Notes: generated from the sequence alone by a model not told the origin. Shown: positions 35,975 to 45,037, numbered from the stretch's first letter. The stretch is DNA of 64,000 nucleotides from Sphaerisporangium krabiense (GCF_014200435.1 NZ_JACHBR010000003.1:186001-250000); one strand, 5' to 3'. Translations and numbers: made by a program.

Positions 35975-36835
35975 ATGGCCCAGACGCACACCGCTCGCCT
36001 GATGGACGGCACCCGCCTCGCCGCCCGCATCATCGAGACCAGTTCCGCCGCCGCCGAGGACATCCGGCGGCGCACGGGAACGGCCCCGTGCCTGGCGACC
36101 GTGCTGGTCGGAGAAGACCCCGCTTCGGTGACATATGTCCAGATGAAGCGCGCCCGGTGTGCGAAGGCGGGCATCCAGTCACGGCACGTGGCCTTGCCCG
36201 CCTCGGTCGGCACCGCTGACCTGGTCCACGCCATCACCGAGCTGTCGCAGGACCCGGGCGTGCACGGCATCCTGCTCCAGCACCCGGTGGGACCGCACAT
36301 CGACGAACGCGCCGCCTTCGAGGCCATCGCCCCGGACAAGGACGTGGACGGCGTCACCATGCGCTCCTTCGCGGCGACGGCGTTCGGCCTGCCGGGCTTC
36401 GTGTCCTGCACGCCGGCGGGGATCATGCGCCTGCTGGACGAGTACGGGGTCGAACTGGCCGGCAAGCACGCGGTGGTGGTCGGCCGCAGCGCCATTCTCG
36501 GCAAGCCCGCGGGCATGCTCCTGCTCGGCAGGAACGCCACGGTGACCTACTGCCACTCCCGTACCGCCGACCTGCCGTCGATCGTGCGACAGGCCGATGT
36601 CCTGCTGGCCGCGGTGGGCCGGCCGCGGTTCATCGGCGGCCGGGACATCAAGCCCGGCGCCGTGGTGATCGACGCGGGCTACAACCCGGGCAACGTCGGA
36701 GACGTCGACTTCGAGACCGCCAAGGACCGGGCGAGCCTGATCACCCCAGTCCCCGGCGGCGTAGGCCCCATGACCATCGCCGTCCTGCTCGCCCAGACGG
36801 TCCAGGCGGCGGCACACCAGCTCAACGTGACCTGA
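35975..36835 (+). CDS. folD: FolD: methylenetetrahydrofolate dehydrogenase/cyclohydrolase
   Basis: A 286-residue bifunctional enzyme that interconverts methylene-, methenyl- and formyl-tetrahydrofolate, supplying one-carbon units to purine synthesis. The catalytic region SVTYVQMKRARCAKAGI has Tyr54 and Lys58. HGILLQHPVGPHID, PDKDVDG, VVVGRSAILGKPAGMLLL (NADP-binding) and PVPGGVGPMTIAVLL complete the family signature. CCAGGAG precedes the ATG. The leader is a ZTP riboswitch, which couples expression to purine-pathway stress. In FolD proteins the motif is usually HGxLVQLPLP; the QHP here is a small deviation. This may be a second folD besides a housekeeping copy. Confidence 0.92.
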   Translation: MAQTHTARLMDGTRLAARIIETSSAAAEDIRRRTGTAPCLATVLVGEDPASVTYVQMKRARCAKAGIQSRHVALPASVGTADLVHAITELSQDPGVHGILLQHPVGPHIDERAAFEAIAPDKDVDGVTMRSFAATAFGLPGFVSCTPAGIMRLLDEYGVELAGKHAVVVGRSAILGKPAGMLLLGRNATVTYCHSRTADLPSIVRQADVLLAAVGRPRFIGGRDIKPGAVVIDAGYNPGNVGDVDFETAKDRASLITPVPGGVGPMTIAVLLAQTVQAAAHQLNVT

Positions 36836-36855
36836 GACGACTCCCCCGGGCCTCG

Positions 36856-38013
36856 CTAGCCCAGCCTGACCGCCCGCTTGAGGAAGACGATGCCGTCGAT
36901 CATGTCGAGCCGGGCCGGGTCCAGCGGGAAGTAGCGGAAATCGTCGGAGGTACGCGGGGCGGGGTTCGTGACGGCCTCGGCCAGGCGGCGGGCGTCGATG
37001 AGCGAGTGGTCCCACGGGAGCGTGGACAGCAGGCCCTCGACGGTGTCCGGCGGCGGGGTGTCGTCGCCGGCCGTGCCGAGGGCCGAGGCCAGGAAGGCGT
37101 ACCGGTCGCCGAGGTGCGCCGCGGTGATCGCCCCCGCGCTCCACCACTCCAGCAACTGGTCACCGAACGGCATGAGGCTCCTGTTCCGCTGCAGGTGGAG
37201 GTTGTGGGAGAAGACCAGGGCCGGGCCGTGCCCGGCGACGGCACGCAGGTTGGCGGCCATCATCGCGTCCCGAAGGGCCGACAGCCGGGCCCACCGCGCC
37301 GGGGACGCGTCGGCCATCCCGTCGTGGTAGCGGAGCAGGCCGACGGCGGTGCGCCCGTACAGCGCCGCCCGCTCCCTGTCCGCCGCGCTGAGCCGCGGCG
37401 TCTGCGTGTCGAGCAGCGCCACCAGGTCGTCGGCGATCAGCCGCAGCCGCTGGGCCTCGACCGACCGGCCGATCGACTGGGACGGGTCCATGGCCGCGGC
37501 CTCGTTCGACCACCGCTCGTCCGGGCCCAGCAGCGCGTCGAGGGTCTCGCCGCTGCAAGGGAGGGGGCCGTCGAGCAGGGCGTGGAGGGCGGTGAGCGCC
37601 TGGCGCGGGCTCGCCGCCCAATACTCCAGCGGGCCGTCGAACCCGAAGAACCGGACCTGCTCCTCGTGCTCCTCGTTGTACGCCCGCATCCAGCGCACGA
37701 GCTCGCGGTTGGCCGGTGACGCGCCGAAGCCGTGGCTGAAGCCGCGTTCCATGACGTCGTCGAGCGTGCCCGCGCCCGTCGTGATGTGGTCGTCCACCAC
37801 CAGGCCCATGAGGGAGTCGCTCTCGATGGCGAACGACCGGTAGCCCTCGTGCGCGACCAGGTGCCGGAAGATCTCGTTGCGCAGGTCGCCCAGCTCCCCC
37901 ACGAAGTGCCGGGCCTCGCCCAGGCCGAGCAGCAGGGGCTTGGCGGGGAGCGATCGGAGGAACGCCGAGAGTCCCGCGCCGTCGAGCGGGCGGGCCGTGT
38001 CCTTGATGTCCAT
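36856..38013 (-). CDS. Erythromycin-esterase-like protein
   Basis: A 385-residue protein of the Ere family. LGLGEARHFVGE carries Glu33 and His36 of the GExxH motif, FAIES gives Glu64, and LVFSHNLHLQRN gives His270 and His273, the other conserved catalytic histidines. RFFGFDGPLEYW and the C-terminal WDHSLID segment fit the family. Ere enzymes hydrolyse the macrolide lactone, but many homologues have other roles, so macrolide resistance is a possibility, not a conclusion. It is divergent from a TioE-type regulator with an operator immediately upstream of its ATG. Confidence 0.82.
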   Translation of the reverse strand: MDIKDTARPLDGAGLSAFLRSLPAKPLLLGLGEARHFVGELGDLRNEIFRHLVAHEGYRSFAIESDSLMGLVVDDHITTGAGTLDDVMERGFSHGFGASPANRELVRWMRAYNEEHEEQVRFFGFDGPLEYWAASPRQALTALHALLDGPLPCSGETLDALLGPDERWSNEAAAMDPSQSIGRSVEAQRLRLIADDLVALLDTQTPRLSAADRERAALYGRTAVGLLRYHDGMADASPARWARLSALRDAMMAANLRAVAGHGPALVFSHNLHLQRNRSLMPFGDQLLEWWSAGAITAAHLGDRYAFLASALGTAGDDTPPPDTVEGLLSTLPWDHSLIDARRLAEAVTNPAPRTSDDFRYFPLDPARLDMIDGIVFLKRAVRLG

Positions 38014-38016
38014 GCC

Positions 38017-38042
38017 TTCAACGGTATCGTTGAACCTTCAAT
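38017..38042. promoter_or_regulatory. Overlapping palindromes between ere-like and TioE-type genes
   Basis: TTCAACG-GTAT-CGTTGAA (38017-38034) is a perfect 18-bp inverted repeat starting four bases before the ere-like ATG. It overlaps TTGAA-CC-TTCAA (38030-38041), a second perfect repeat. A further CCTTCAAT copy occurs near 38082. Such two-fold sites in a divergent promoter fit binding by the MerR-type neighbour. Confidence 0.7.
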
Positions 38043-38103
38043 GTAAACTTTTCCCGGGAATCCCCACCTTCGTCGCGACGGACCTTCAATCGGTGATGAA
38101 TCC

Positions 38104-38814
38104 ATGAGGCCAGTGGACATGGCGCGCGAGCACGGCCTGTCCACCCAGGCGATCAGGAACTACGAGGACGCCGGCATCCTGCCCGCCGCCGACCGCACCG
38201 TGCACGGCTACCGCACCTATACGCCGTTGCACGCGAAAGCCCTGCGCGCGTTCCTCGCCCTGGTGCCCGGGCACGGCCACCAGACGGCCACGTCGATCAT
38301 GCGGGCCGTCAACGCGGGCGCCACCGAGGACGCGCTGCGGCTCATCGACGAGAGCCACGGCCAGCTCCTCGACGACCGGCGCACCCTCCAGGCCGTCGAA
38401 GCCGCGCTCCGCGACCTGGCGCCCGTGCCGCAGGAGCGCGGCGACACGTTCATCGGCCCCCTCGCCAGACGGCTCGGCCTCCGCGCCGCCACCCTGCGCA
38501 AATGGGAGAACGCCGGGCTGGTCCGGCCGCGCCGCGATCCGCGGACGGGCTACCGGATCTACAGTGCGGCCGACGTGCGGGACGTCCGGCTGGCCCACCA
38601 GCTCAGGCGGGGCGGCTACCTGCTGGAGCAGATCGCCCCGCTGATCGCCCAGGTCCGCTCCGCCGGCGGCATCACCCCACTGGAGTCGACGCTGCACGAC
38701 TGGCAGGCCCGCCTGTCCACCCGGGGCCGCGCCATGCTCAAGGGCGCCACCGACCTGGACGCCTACCTCCGCGCCCGCGAGCGGCCGTCCGAGCGTCCCG
38801 CGTCAATCCAGTAG
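38104..38814 (+). CDS. TioE-type transcriptional regulator with two MerR domains
   Basis: A 236-residue protein containing two MerR-type DNA-binding modules. The first is MRPVDMAREHGLSTQAIRNY with EDAGILPAADRTVHGYR; the second starts near residue 118 as FIGPLARRLGLRAATLRKW with ENAGLVRPRRDPRTGYR. This doubled layout is the TioE family. There is no long coiled-coil with metal cysteines, so a metal sensor is unlikely. It is divergent from the Ere-like gene and probably controls it. The message may be leaderless because I see no strong ribosome site before ATG 38104. Confidence 0.85.
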   Translation: MRPVDMAREHGLSTQAIRNYEDAGILPAADRTVHGYRTYTPLHAKALRAFLALVPGHGHQTATSIMRAVNAGATEDALRLIDESHGQLLDDRRTLQAVEAALRDLAPVPQERGDTFIGPLARRLGLRAATLRKWENAGLVRPRRDPRTGYRIYSAADVRDVRLAHQLRRGGYLLEQIAPLIAQVRSAGGITPLESTLHDWQARLSTRGRAMLKGATDLDAYLRARERPSERPASIQ

Positions 38815-38850
38815 TTCGCGAGGCGTCCGTCGCGTGGGCGGTCGTCGAGG

Positions 38851-39825
38851 TCAGCGGAGCGGAGCCGCGCCGACCCAGCCGTGATAGGCGTCCAGGTCGA
38901 CGTTGCCGCCGCACACGATGGTGACCACGTGCCGGCCGGCGAAGCGGTCACGGTCTTCGAGGATCGCCGCGACGCCGAGCGCGGCCGACGGTTCGACGAC
39001 GAGGCCGGCGTGGTGCAGGAGCATCCGCATCCCGGCGATGATCGACTCCTCCCGGACCAGGACGGCGTCGTCGGCGACCAGGAGGAGGTCGTCCAGGACG
39101 GCCGGGATGGGTCGCCGGCCGGCGACGCCGTCGGCGATGGTGTCGGTCGAGTCGGTGGTGACGACGCGCCGCCTGCGCCAGGAGTACGTCATCGCCGGCG
39201 CGCCCAGCGGCTGCACGCAGATCACCTCGACTCCGGGCGCCAGAGCCTTCACCACATGACCCACACCCGTGGCGAGCGCCCCGCCGCCGAGGGCGATCAG
39301 GACGGCGTCGAAGGACGACGCGGCGTCCACCAGTTCCAGGCCGACGGTCGCCGCGCCCTCGCAGGTCTCGAGGTCCAGGCTGTCCTCGACCAGCCGGATG
39401 CCGTCGTGCTCGGCGATGGCCGCCGCCCGCTCGCGGGCCATGTCGAAGTCGCCGTCCACCAGCTCCAACCTGGCGTCCAGCGCGCGGATGCGGTCCAGCT
39501 TGACCGCGGGCGCGAAGCGTGACGCCACGACGGTGACGTCGAGCCCCCGGGCGCGACCGGACCAGGCGAGAGCCTGGCCCAGGTTGCCCGCACTGGCGCA
39601 CACCGCGGCGCGCGGGCCCTGGCCGGCGAGCAGGCTCGCGACCAGCTCGGTGCCACGGGCCTTGAAGCTGCGGACCGGGTTCGCCGTTTCGAGCTTGACG
39701 CTCACCGCGCACCCGAGGTCGGGCTCCAGCGCCTCGCACCGGTACAGCGGGGTGTCGAGGAACATCGGGTCGATCATCCGGCGAGCCGCCCGGATACGAG
39801 CGGTGTCAAGCCGTGTCCCCTGCAT
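38851..39825 (-). CDS. PLP-dependent threonine/serine dehydratase-like enzyme
   Basis: A 324-residue fold-type II PLP enzyme. The cofactor lysine is Lys55 in NPVRSFKARG. The SAGNLGQALAWSG segment replaces the usual SAGNHAQ, the glycine-rich phosphate site is IALGGGALATG, and the end is VTIVCGGNVDLDAYHGW. It is most like the threonine/serine dehydratase group, which deaminates Thr or Ser to the 2-oxo acid. There is no ACT domain, so feedback control by isoleucine is not expected. I use ATG 39823-39825. It is divergent from the AraC regulator at 39983. Confidence 0.85.
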   Translation of the reverse strand: MQGTRLDTARIRAARRMIDPMFLDTPLYRCEALEPDLGCAVSVKLETANPVRSFKARGTELVASLLAGQGPRAAVCASAGNLGQALAWSGRARGLDVTVVASRFAPAVKLDRIRALDARLELVDGDFDMARERAAAIAEHDGIRLVEDSLDLETCEGAATVGLELVDAASSFDAVLIALGGGALATGVGHVVKALAPGVEVICVQPLGAPAMTYSWRRRRVVTTDSTDTIADGVAGRRPIPAVLDDLLLVADDAVLVREESIIAGMRMLLHHAGLVVEPSAALGVAAILEDRDRFAGRHVVTIVCGGNVDLDAYHGWVGAAPLR

Positions 39826-39982
39826 GACCGAAAAGCGTAGCCTGCCGGGCATCCACGACGACACCGGCCGACCGGCTCCAGGTGGCAGGCGTCATTCGGC
39901 ATGGCCGCGCACAAGCGCGGCGCCTGGCCCGAGAATCTGCCCGGGTCACCGCAGTCGAACGCTCGTCGGCCACACTGACGTC

Positions 39983-40825
39983 ATGGAATACGTCGTCCGG
40001 GTGCCCGCGCCGCCGCTCGACCGGTTCATCGACGACATCTACTGCCTGTCCGGGGTGCCGCGCCACCGCCGGATGAACGTGCCGCCGATGCCGTCGGCAC
40101 ACCTGTTCGTCAACCTGGGCGGCCCCGTCCGCCTCTGGGATTCCGACCCTTCGGTACCGCCGGCGGTGTTGACCGATGGGTGGTTCATGGGTGTCTGGAC
40201 CAGGCGTTTCCTCTTCGAGTACCCCACGCCGGTGCGGCTCGTCGGGGTGCACTTCAAGCCTTGGGGGATCTCGCCGTTCGCCGACATGCCGGCGACCGAG
40301 CTGCGGAACCGGTGGGTGCCGGTCGACGCCGTCTGGCAGCGGTCTCTGGAGCGGATTCGCGACCAGGTCGGCGACACCGCGTCGGCCGGCGAGACGCTGC
40401 GGGTGTTGGAGGCGGAGCTGCGATCGCGACTCGCCGAGGCTCCATGGCGTGGTCTCGACCTGGTCCGGCATGTAGGCGGGCGTTTGGAGACCTCTCACGG
40501 CGCGGTCCCGATCGGTGCGCTGACCGATGCCGCCGGGGTGAGCGGCAATCACCTGGCCGCGCAGTTCAAGTCCCATGTCGGGGTCACCCCCAAGCGGGTG
40601 GCGCGGATCTACCGTTTCGCGCGGCTGATCGTGTCCGTGGACGCTCTGCGTCCGGTCGACTGGGCGCGGCTCGCCCAGACGGCGGGCTACTTCGACCAGG
40701 CCCACTTCAGCAGGGAGTTCAAGCAGTTCACCGGCCACACCCCGACGGATTACCTGGCCCTGCGCCGCAGGTTCCCCGCCGAGCGGGGGTTCCCGCCGGA
40801 CAGCGGTCCGATGCCCGCCGAGTGA
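39983..40825 (+). CDS. AraC family transcriptional regulator
   Basis: A 280-residue AraC protein. The N-terminal half is a DUF6597-like sensing domain (MEYVVRVPAPPLDRFIDDI; HLFVNLGGPVRLWD; VGVHFKPWG). The C-terminal half has two AraC helix-turn-helix motifs, ending FDQAHFSREFKQFTGHTPTD. It lies between a divergent PLP enzyme and a downstream DHFR-like gene 74 bp away on the same strand. Either may be its target. Confidence 0.87.
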   Translation: MEYVVRVPAPPLDRFIDDIYCLSGVPRHRRMNVPPMPSAHLFVNLGGPVRLWDSDPSVPPAVLTDGWFMGVWTRRFLFEYPTPVRLVGVHFKPWGISPFADMPATELRNRWVPVDAVWQRSLERIRDQVGDTASAGETLRVLEAELRSRLAEAPWRGLDLVRHVGGRLETSHGAVPIGALTDAAGVSGNHLAAQFKSHVGVTPKRVARIYRFARLIVSVDALRPVDWARLAQTAGYFDQAHFSREFKQFTGHTPTDYLALRRRFPAERGFPPDSGPMPAE

Positions 40826-40899
40826 TTTTTTACAAGCCTCCTCACCCCACCGGACGGCAGGATCGGGGGCGAACACGCGAGGAGACTACGGGGGAACCC

Positions 40900-41547
40900 A
40901 TGGGCACAGTGATCATGCACAACGTGGTGTCGGTGGACGGCTTCATCGCCGACGAGAACGACGACGTCGCGCCACTCCACGATTGGTACTTCAACGGCGA
41001 CATCCCGATCACCGCGGGCGGTGACCGGGAGTACGACCATTCCGGAGCCGGGACCGGCCTCAAGGTCTCCGGTGAATCGGCGGAGTACGTCCAGTCGACG
41101 TGGGACACGATCGGCACGATCGTGATGGGCCGCCGCCTGTTCGACCTGGTGAACGGCTGGGAGGGGCGGCCTCCCACGGGCGACCACGTGGTCGTGGTGT
41201 CCCACCGGCCCAAGCCCGAAGGCTGGCACCCTGAGGCGTCGTACCATTTCGTCGATGACGTGACCGCCGCGATCGACAAGGCCAGGGAACTCGCCGGCGA
41301 TCGAGCCGTCGCCGTGAACGCCGGCGACGTGGGCGGCCAGATCTTCGCGGCCGGTCTCGTGGACGAGGTCGCGATGGACGTGGTGCCGGTGGTGTTCGGG
41401 TCGGGCAGACGCTTCTTCGGCGGCATCGACGGCCGGCACCTCCTGGAGCAGCCCCACGTCGTCATCCAGGGCGAAGGAGTGCTCCACCTGAGGTTCAAGG
41501 TGCGCCGTTGGCGGACAGGTGCCGCACCCGTGCGGCCTCCCGGGTGA
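40900..41547 (+). CDS. Dihydrofolate reductase/RibD C-terminal-like family protein
   Basis: A 215-residue protein of the same superfamily as the gene at 26714. It starts MGTVIMHNVVSVDGFIADEND and has TIVMGRRLFDLVNGW, VVVVSHRPKPEGW and a nucleotide-binding segment VNAGDVGGQIFAAGLVDEVAMDVVPVVFGSGRRFF. Such proteins are NADPH-linked reductases of uncertain substrate. GGGGGAACCC precedes the ATG. Its 3' end overlaps the convergent ECF42 gene by 53 bp. Confidence 0.85.
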   Translation: MGTVIMHNVVSVDGFIADENDDVAPLHDWYFNGDIPITAGGDREYDHSGAGTGLKVSGESAEYVQSTWDTIGTIVMGRRLFDLVNGWEGRPPTGDHVVVVSHRPKPEGWHPEASYHFVDDVTAAIDKARELAGDRAVAVNAGDVGGQIFAAGLVDEVAMDVVPVVFGSGRRFFGGIDGRHLLEQPHVVIQGEGVLHLRFKVRRWRTGAAPVRPPG

Positions 41548-42649
41548 GGTGGTCGCGCTCCGGGACGCTGGTCGCGGCGCGCGACGCCTCGGCGTACAGG
41601 TCGGCGGCGCGCTCCAGGTCGCCGGCGCGTTCGTGCAGGTACGCCGTCACCGCGGCGTACCGGGGCAGGTCGGGGCGCACGCCGGCCAGCGCCGCCAGAC
41701 CTGCCTGCGCTCCGTCGGCCTCCCCGACCGCCACCGCGCGGTTGAGCCGCACCACCGGGCTGCCGGTCAGGCGCAGCAGCTCGTCGTACCACTCCACGAT
41801 CTGCACCCAGTCGGTCTCGCAGGCGCTCCGGGCGTCGGCGTGCAGGGCGGCGATGGCGGCCTGTGCCTGGTATTCGCCCAGCCGGTCGCGGGCCAGCGCG
41901 GCCTGCAGAATCGCCACCCCCTCGCCGATCAGGGCGGTGTCCCAGCGCGATCGGTCCTGCTCGGCGAGGGGTACCAGGCGGCCTCCCGGGCCGGTGCGGG
42001 ACGCGCGGCGCGCGTGGTGCAGCAGCATGAGCGCGAGCAACCCGGCGACCTCGGGCTCGTCGGTCAGGGCCACGAGCTGGCGGGCGATACGGATGGCCTC
42101 GCCCGCCAGGTCGAGGTTCCCGCCGTACCCCTCGTTGAAGACCAGGTAGAGCACGCGCAGCACCGTCCCGAGATCGCCGGGCCGGTCGAGCGGCAGCCCC
42201 GCGATCCGGCGTTTGGCCCGGCTGATCCGCTGCGCCATGGTCGCCTCGGGGACGAGGTAGGCGGTCGCGATCTGCCGCGTGGTCAGACCGCCGACCGCGC
42301 GCAGCGTCAGGGCGACGGCCGAGCTCGGCGGCAGGGTGGGGTGCGCGCACAGGAAGTAGAGCCGCAGCGTGTCGTCCGTGGCGGGCGCCGGGCCGGCCGG
42401 AGGCTCGACCTCCACGGCCACTTCCCGGCCCCGCCGCGACGCCTCGGCACGGACGGCGTCGAGGAACCTGTGCCACGCGACCGTGACCAGCCACGCCTTC
42501 GGATCGCGCGGCGGATCGTCCGGCCAGGTCTCCAGTGCCCGGATCAGGGCCTCCTGCACGGCGTCCTCGGCCGACGCGAAGTCGGCTCCGCGTCGGACGA
42601 GGACACCGATCACCGCGGGCACGAGCTCCCGCAGCAGCGACTCGTTCAC
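41495..42649 (-). CDS. ECF42-group sigma factor (DUF6596/TPR C-terminal)
   Basis: A 384-residue sigma factor. Regions 2 and 4 are in LVRRGADFASAEDAVQEALI and SSAVALTLRAVGGLTTRQ with ATMAQRISRAKRRI. The long C-terminal extension (LRVLYLVFNEGYGGN, YDELLRLTGSPVVRLNRAVA and ERAADLYAEASRAA) is the TPR-like DUF6596 domain characteristic of ECF42. The partner YCII/DGPF gene lies immediately upstream and its stop overlaps the GTG start (42647-42649), the usual arrangement. An ECF42 promoter would be expected before the YCII gene; I did not find an exact match by eye. Confidence 0.9.
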   Translation of the reverse strand: MNESLLRELVPAVIGVLVRRGADFASAEDAVQEALIRALETWPDDPPRDPKAWLVTVAWHRFLDAVRAEASRRGREVAVEVEPPAGPAPATDDTLRLYFLCAHPTLPPSSAVALTLRAVGGLTTRQIATAYLVPEATMAQRISRAKRRIAGLPLDRPGDLGTVLRVLYLVFNEGYGGNLDLAGEAIRIARQLVALTDEPEVAGLLALMLLHHARRASRTGPGGRLVPLAEQDRSRWDTALIGEGVAILQAALARDRLGEYQAQAAIAALHADARSACETDWVQIVEWYDELLRLTGSPVVRLNRAVAVGEADGAQAGLAALAGVRPDLPRYAAVTAYLHERAGDLERAADLYAEASRAATSVPERDHLTREAARVRHLSANGAP

Positions 42650-43053
42650 TCGGTGACCGTGAGCGACTCGGAGAGGAACGGCCGGACCTCCAACCACTCG
42701 TAGATCGGCTCGCCGTCGGCGCCGGGAGCGGCGGACAGCTCCCCGGCGAGTTCGACGGCGCGATCCCAGGACTCCACGTCGATGATCATCCAGCCGGCGA
42801 TGAGGTCCTTGGTCTCGGCGAACGGGCCGTCGGTCACCGGGGGGCGCCCCTCGCCGTCATACCGCACGAACGTGCCCCCGGGAGCCAGCGCCCGCTCGTC
42901 GACGAACTCGCCGGTCTCCTCCAGACGGGCCGCGAAGTCGCGCATGTACTGCACGTGCGCGTCGACCCTCTCCGGCTTCCATTGGTCCATCGGCGGATAG
43001 TCGACGACGGGGGACGGGCCACCTCGGTAGTGCTTCAGCAGCAGGTACTTCAT
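42646..43053 (-). CDS. YCII/DGPF-family protein
   Basis: A 135-residue YCII-related protein. MKYLLLKHYRGGPSP opens the fold, VTDGPFAETKDLIAGWMIID contains the DGPF motif, and WDRAVELAGELSAAPG follows. DGPF proteins are regular partners of ECF42 sigma factors; their function is unknown. AAGGAG is well placed before ATG 43053. Its stop overlaps the start of the ECF42 gene, so the pair is translationally coupled. Confidence 0.9.
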   Translation of the reverse strand: MKYLLLKHYRGGPSPVVDYPPMDQWKPERVDAHVQYMRDFAARLEETGEFVDERALAPGGTFVRYDGEGRPPVTDGPFAETKDLIAGWMIIDVESWDRAVELAGELSAAPGADGEPIYEWLEVRPFLSESLTVTE

Positions 43054-43234
43054 GGCAGTTCTCCTTCGTCACGCGGCCCGTCGTGGCCGCTCGTGCCCCT
43101 GGGACGGAGCCGCCCCCAGATTCTCGACACCCGGCGCGTGCCGATTTCCAGAATTTCTCACGGCCCTCACCACCCCCGTTCCGCCCCCGGTGTCCTCCCC
43201 GATGAGGACGATAGGAGGCCGACCGGGACGCCCG

Positions 43235-45037
43235 CTACCTGCTGACCTGGTCCCGGTTCCCCGGACGACGACGGTTCTCTGACCCTGAATGCCATGACCG
43301 CCAGAGTCTGCCGTATACGCGTCCCGCGCTGACGAGTTCGTCGTGGGTGCCGAGCTCGACGAGTTCACCGGCTTCCATGACCGCGATTCTGTCGGCGTCG
43401 TGCGCGGTCTGCAGGCGGTGCGCGATCGCGATGACCGTCCGGCCCCGAAGGACGGCCGCCAGTGACCGTTCTGTTCGCCGCGCGGTGCCGGGGTCGAGTT
43501 GCGCGGTGGCCTCGTCCAAGATCACGGTGTGGGGATCGGCGAGGACGACTCGCGCCAGGGAGAGTTGCTGGGCGCCGGCGCCGTCGAGGTGGGTGTCGTG
43601 GCCGACCTCGGTGTCCAGCCCGCGTGGCAGGCCGGCGAGCCACGCGGCTCCGACGGCGTCCAACGCGGCGTGCATCTCCTCATCCGTCGCGTTCGGCCGC
43701 GCGATACGCAGGTTGTCGCGCACGGTGCCGTGGAAGACGTGATGTTCTTGGGTGATGAGCACGACGTGCTCGCGCAGGTGGTCGGGCGGCAGGTCGGCGA
43801 CCGGTGTGCCGCCGATGGTCACCGACCCGGTGTGCGGGCGGTCGAGCCCGGCGAGAAGACGCGCGAGCGTCGATTTCCCCGCTCCGGAGGTGCCGACCAC
43901 GGCCAGCCGTTCGCCGGGCCGCACGACGAGATCGATTCCGTGGAGTACGTCCCGAGCACCCGTGTAGCTGTAGTGAGCGTCGCTCACCTCGATACGGTCA
44001 CCGTCGGCGGGGCCGGCGTCTTGTGCGTTCGGGGGTGGCGGGGGTTCCTCGCCGGGGATGCCGGCCGCCCCTTCGACGCGGGCGTAGGAGGCTCCGGCGC
44101 CTTGGAGTTGTTCGATCCAGAGCATCAGGGTGTCGAGTGGGCCGACGAGCTGACGGAAGTAGACCGTGGCCGTCACCACGATTCCGAGGCTGACCAGACC
44201 ATTGGTGTACAGGGCGCCGCCGACCAGAAGGACGCCCGCCACGGGGAGTGCCAGCGAGACGTCCGACCACGAGAACAGCACCGTTCGCAGCCACAATGCC
44301 CACAGGCGTGCCGACCGGGCGTGCGTCAAGGCGGCCTCGGTCGCCTGTGTCCGGCGATGCTCCAGCCCGAGTAGTTCGACCGTACGGGCGCCCTTGGCGG
44401 TGCCGGCGATGACATCGGCCAGCTCGGCGCCGGATGCCGCGACCGCCGCATAGGCCGGCCTGGCGCGTCGCAGGTACCAGCGCACCGCCGCTGCGACGCC
44501 GATCGAGCACACCAGCCCGCAAAGCCCGAGCAGAGGGTTCAGGACGAGCACCGCGACGATGAGGAACAGGGCGTGCACCACGGCCACGAGAACCTCCGGG
44601 ACCGCGAACCGCAGAGTCGCGGCCACAAGAGAGGCGTCAGTGCTGCCGCGGGCGATCAGATCCCCGAAGGGAAGCCGGTCCGCCACTCGAGGGGGCAGCG
44701 CCAAGGCCCGCTTCAGCAATCGCTCGCGAACACGTGCCGCGGTGCGTTCGCCGAACCGATACCCGATCTTGAGCGCCCACCACGCCAGCACCGTCTGCGC
44801 GACGGTGAACAGCACAGCGCCGAATGCGAGACGGTCCACCGCGCCGAGCACGTCGCCGGACCCGGCTTGGATCGTGTCGATGACTCTGCCGAGCAGCCAC
44901 GGACCCATCAAACCCGCCGCGGAGGCGAGCCCGTTGACCAGGACGACCCCGGCCACGGCGCCACGGTCCGCGCCCAGGTCACGTATCGCCGCGGCACGGA
45001 CCTCGGCCGGGCCCGCGACCGGCAGCGGCCTGCTCAT
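43235..45037 (-). CDS. ABC exporter half-transporter with functional ATPase but altered signature
   Basis: A 600-residue fused membrane-ATPase protein. The N-terminal half carries about six hydrophobic helices (VLVAVVHALFLIVAVLVL and others). The ATPase domain has a good Walker A, VVGTSGAGKSTL, and Walker B, VILDEATAQLD, but the signature LSGGQ is LDGAGAQQLSLAR. It overlaps the preceding half-transporter by four bases (ATGA) and must form a heterodimer with it. In such pairs only one composite site hydrolyses ATP; here it would use these Walker motifs with the partner's intact signature. Cargo unknown. Confidence 0.88.
   Translation of the reverse strand: MSRPLPVAGPAEVRAAAIRDLGADRGAVAGVVLVNGLASAAGLMGPWLLGRVIDTIQAGSGDVLGAVDRLAFGAVLFTVAQTVLAWWALKIGYRFGERTAARVRERLLKRALALPPRVADRLPFGDLIARGSTDASLVAATLRFAVPEVLVAVVHALFLIVAVLVLNPLLGLCGLVCSIGVAAAVRWYLRRARPAYAAVAASGAELADVIAGTAKGARTVELLGLEHRRTQATEAALTHARSARLWALWLRTVLFSWSDVSLALPVAGVLLVGGALYTNGLVSLGIVVTATVYFRQLVGPLDTLMLWIEQLQGAGASYARVEGAAGIPGEEPPPPPNAQDAGPADGDRIEVSDAHYSYTGARDVLHGIDLVVRPGERLAVVGTSGAGKSTLARLLAGLDRPHTGSVTIGGTPVADLPPDHLREHVVLITQEHHVFHGTVRDNLRIARPNATDEEMHAALDAVGAAWLAGLPRGLDTEVGHDTHLDGAGAQQLSLARVVLADPHTVILDEATAQLDPGTARRTERSLAAVLRGRTVIAIAHRLQTAHDADRIAVMEAGELVELGTHDELVSAGRVYGRLWRSWHSGSENRRRPGNRDQVSR

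Noticed and set aside
34172-35989. Long minus-strand frame extending the SDR to 35989
   Set aside because: The extension crosses the divergent TetR gene and its operators; the GTG at 35029 has an AGGAG site and the SDR family start.
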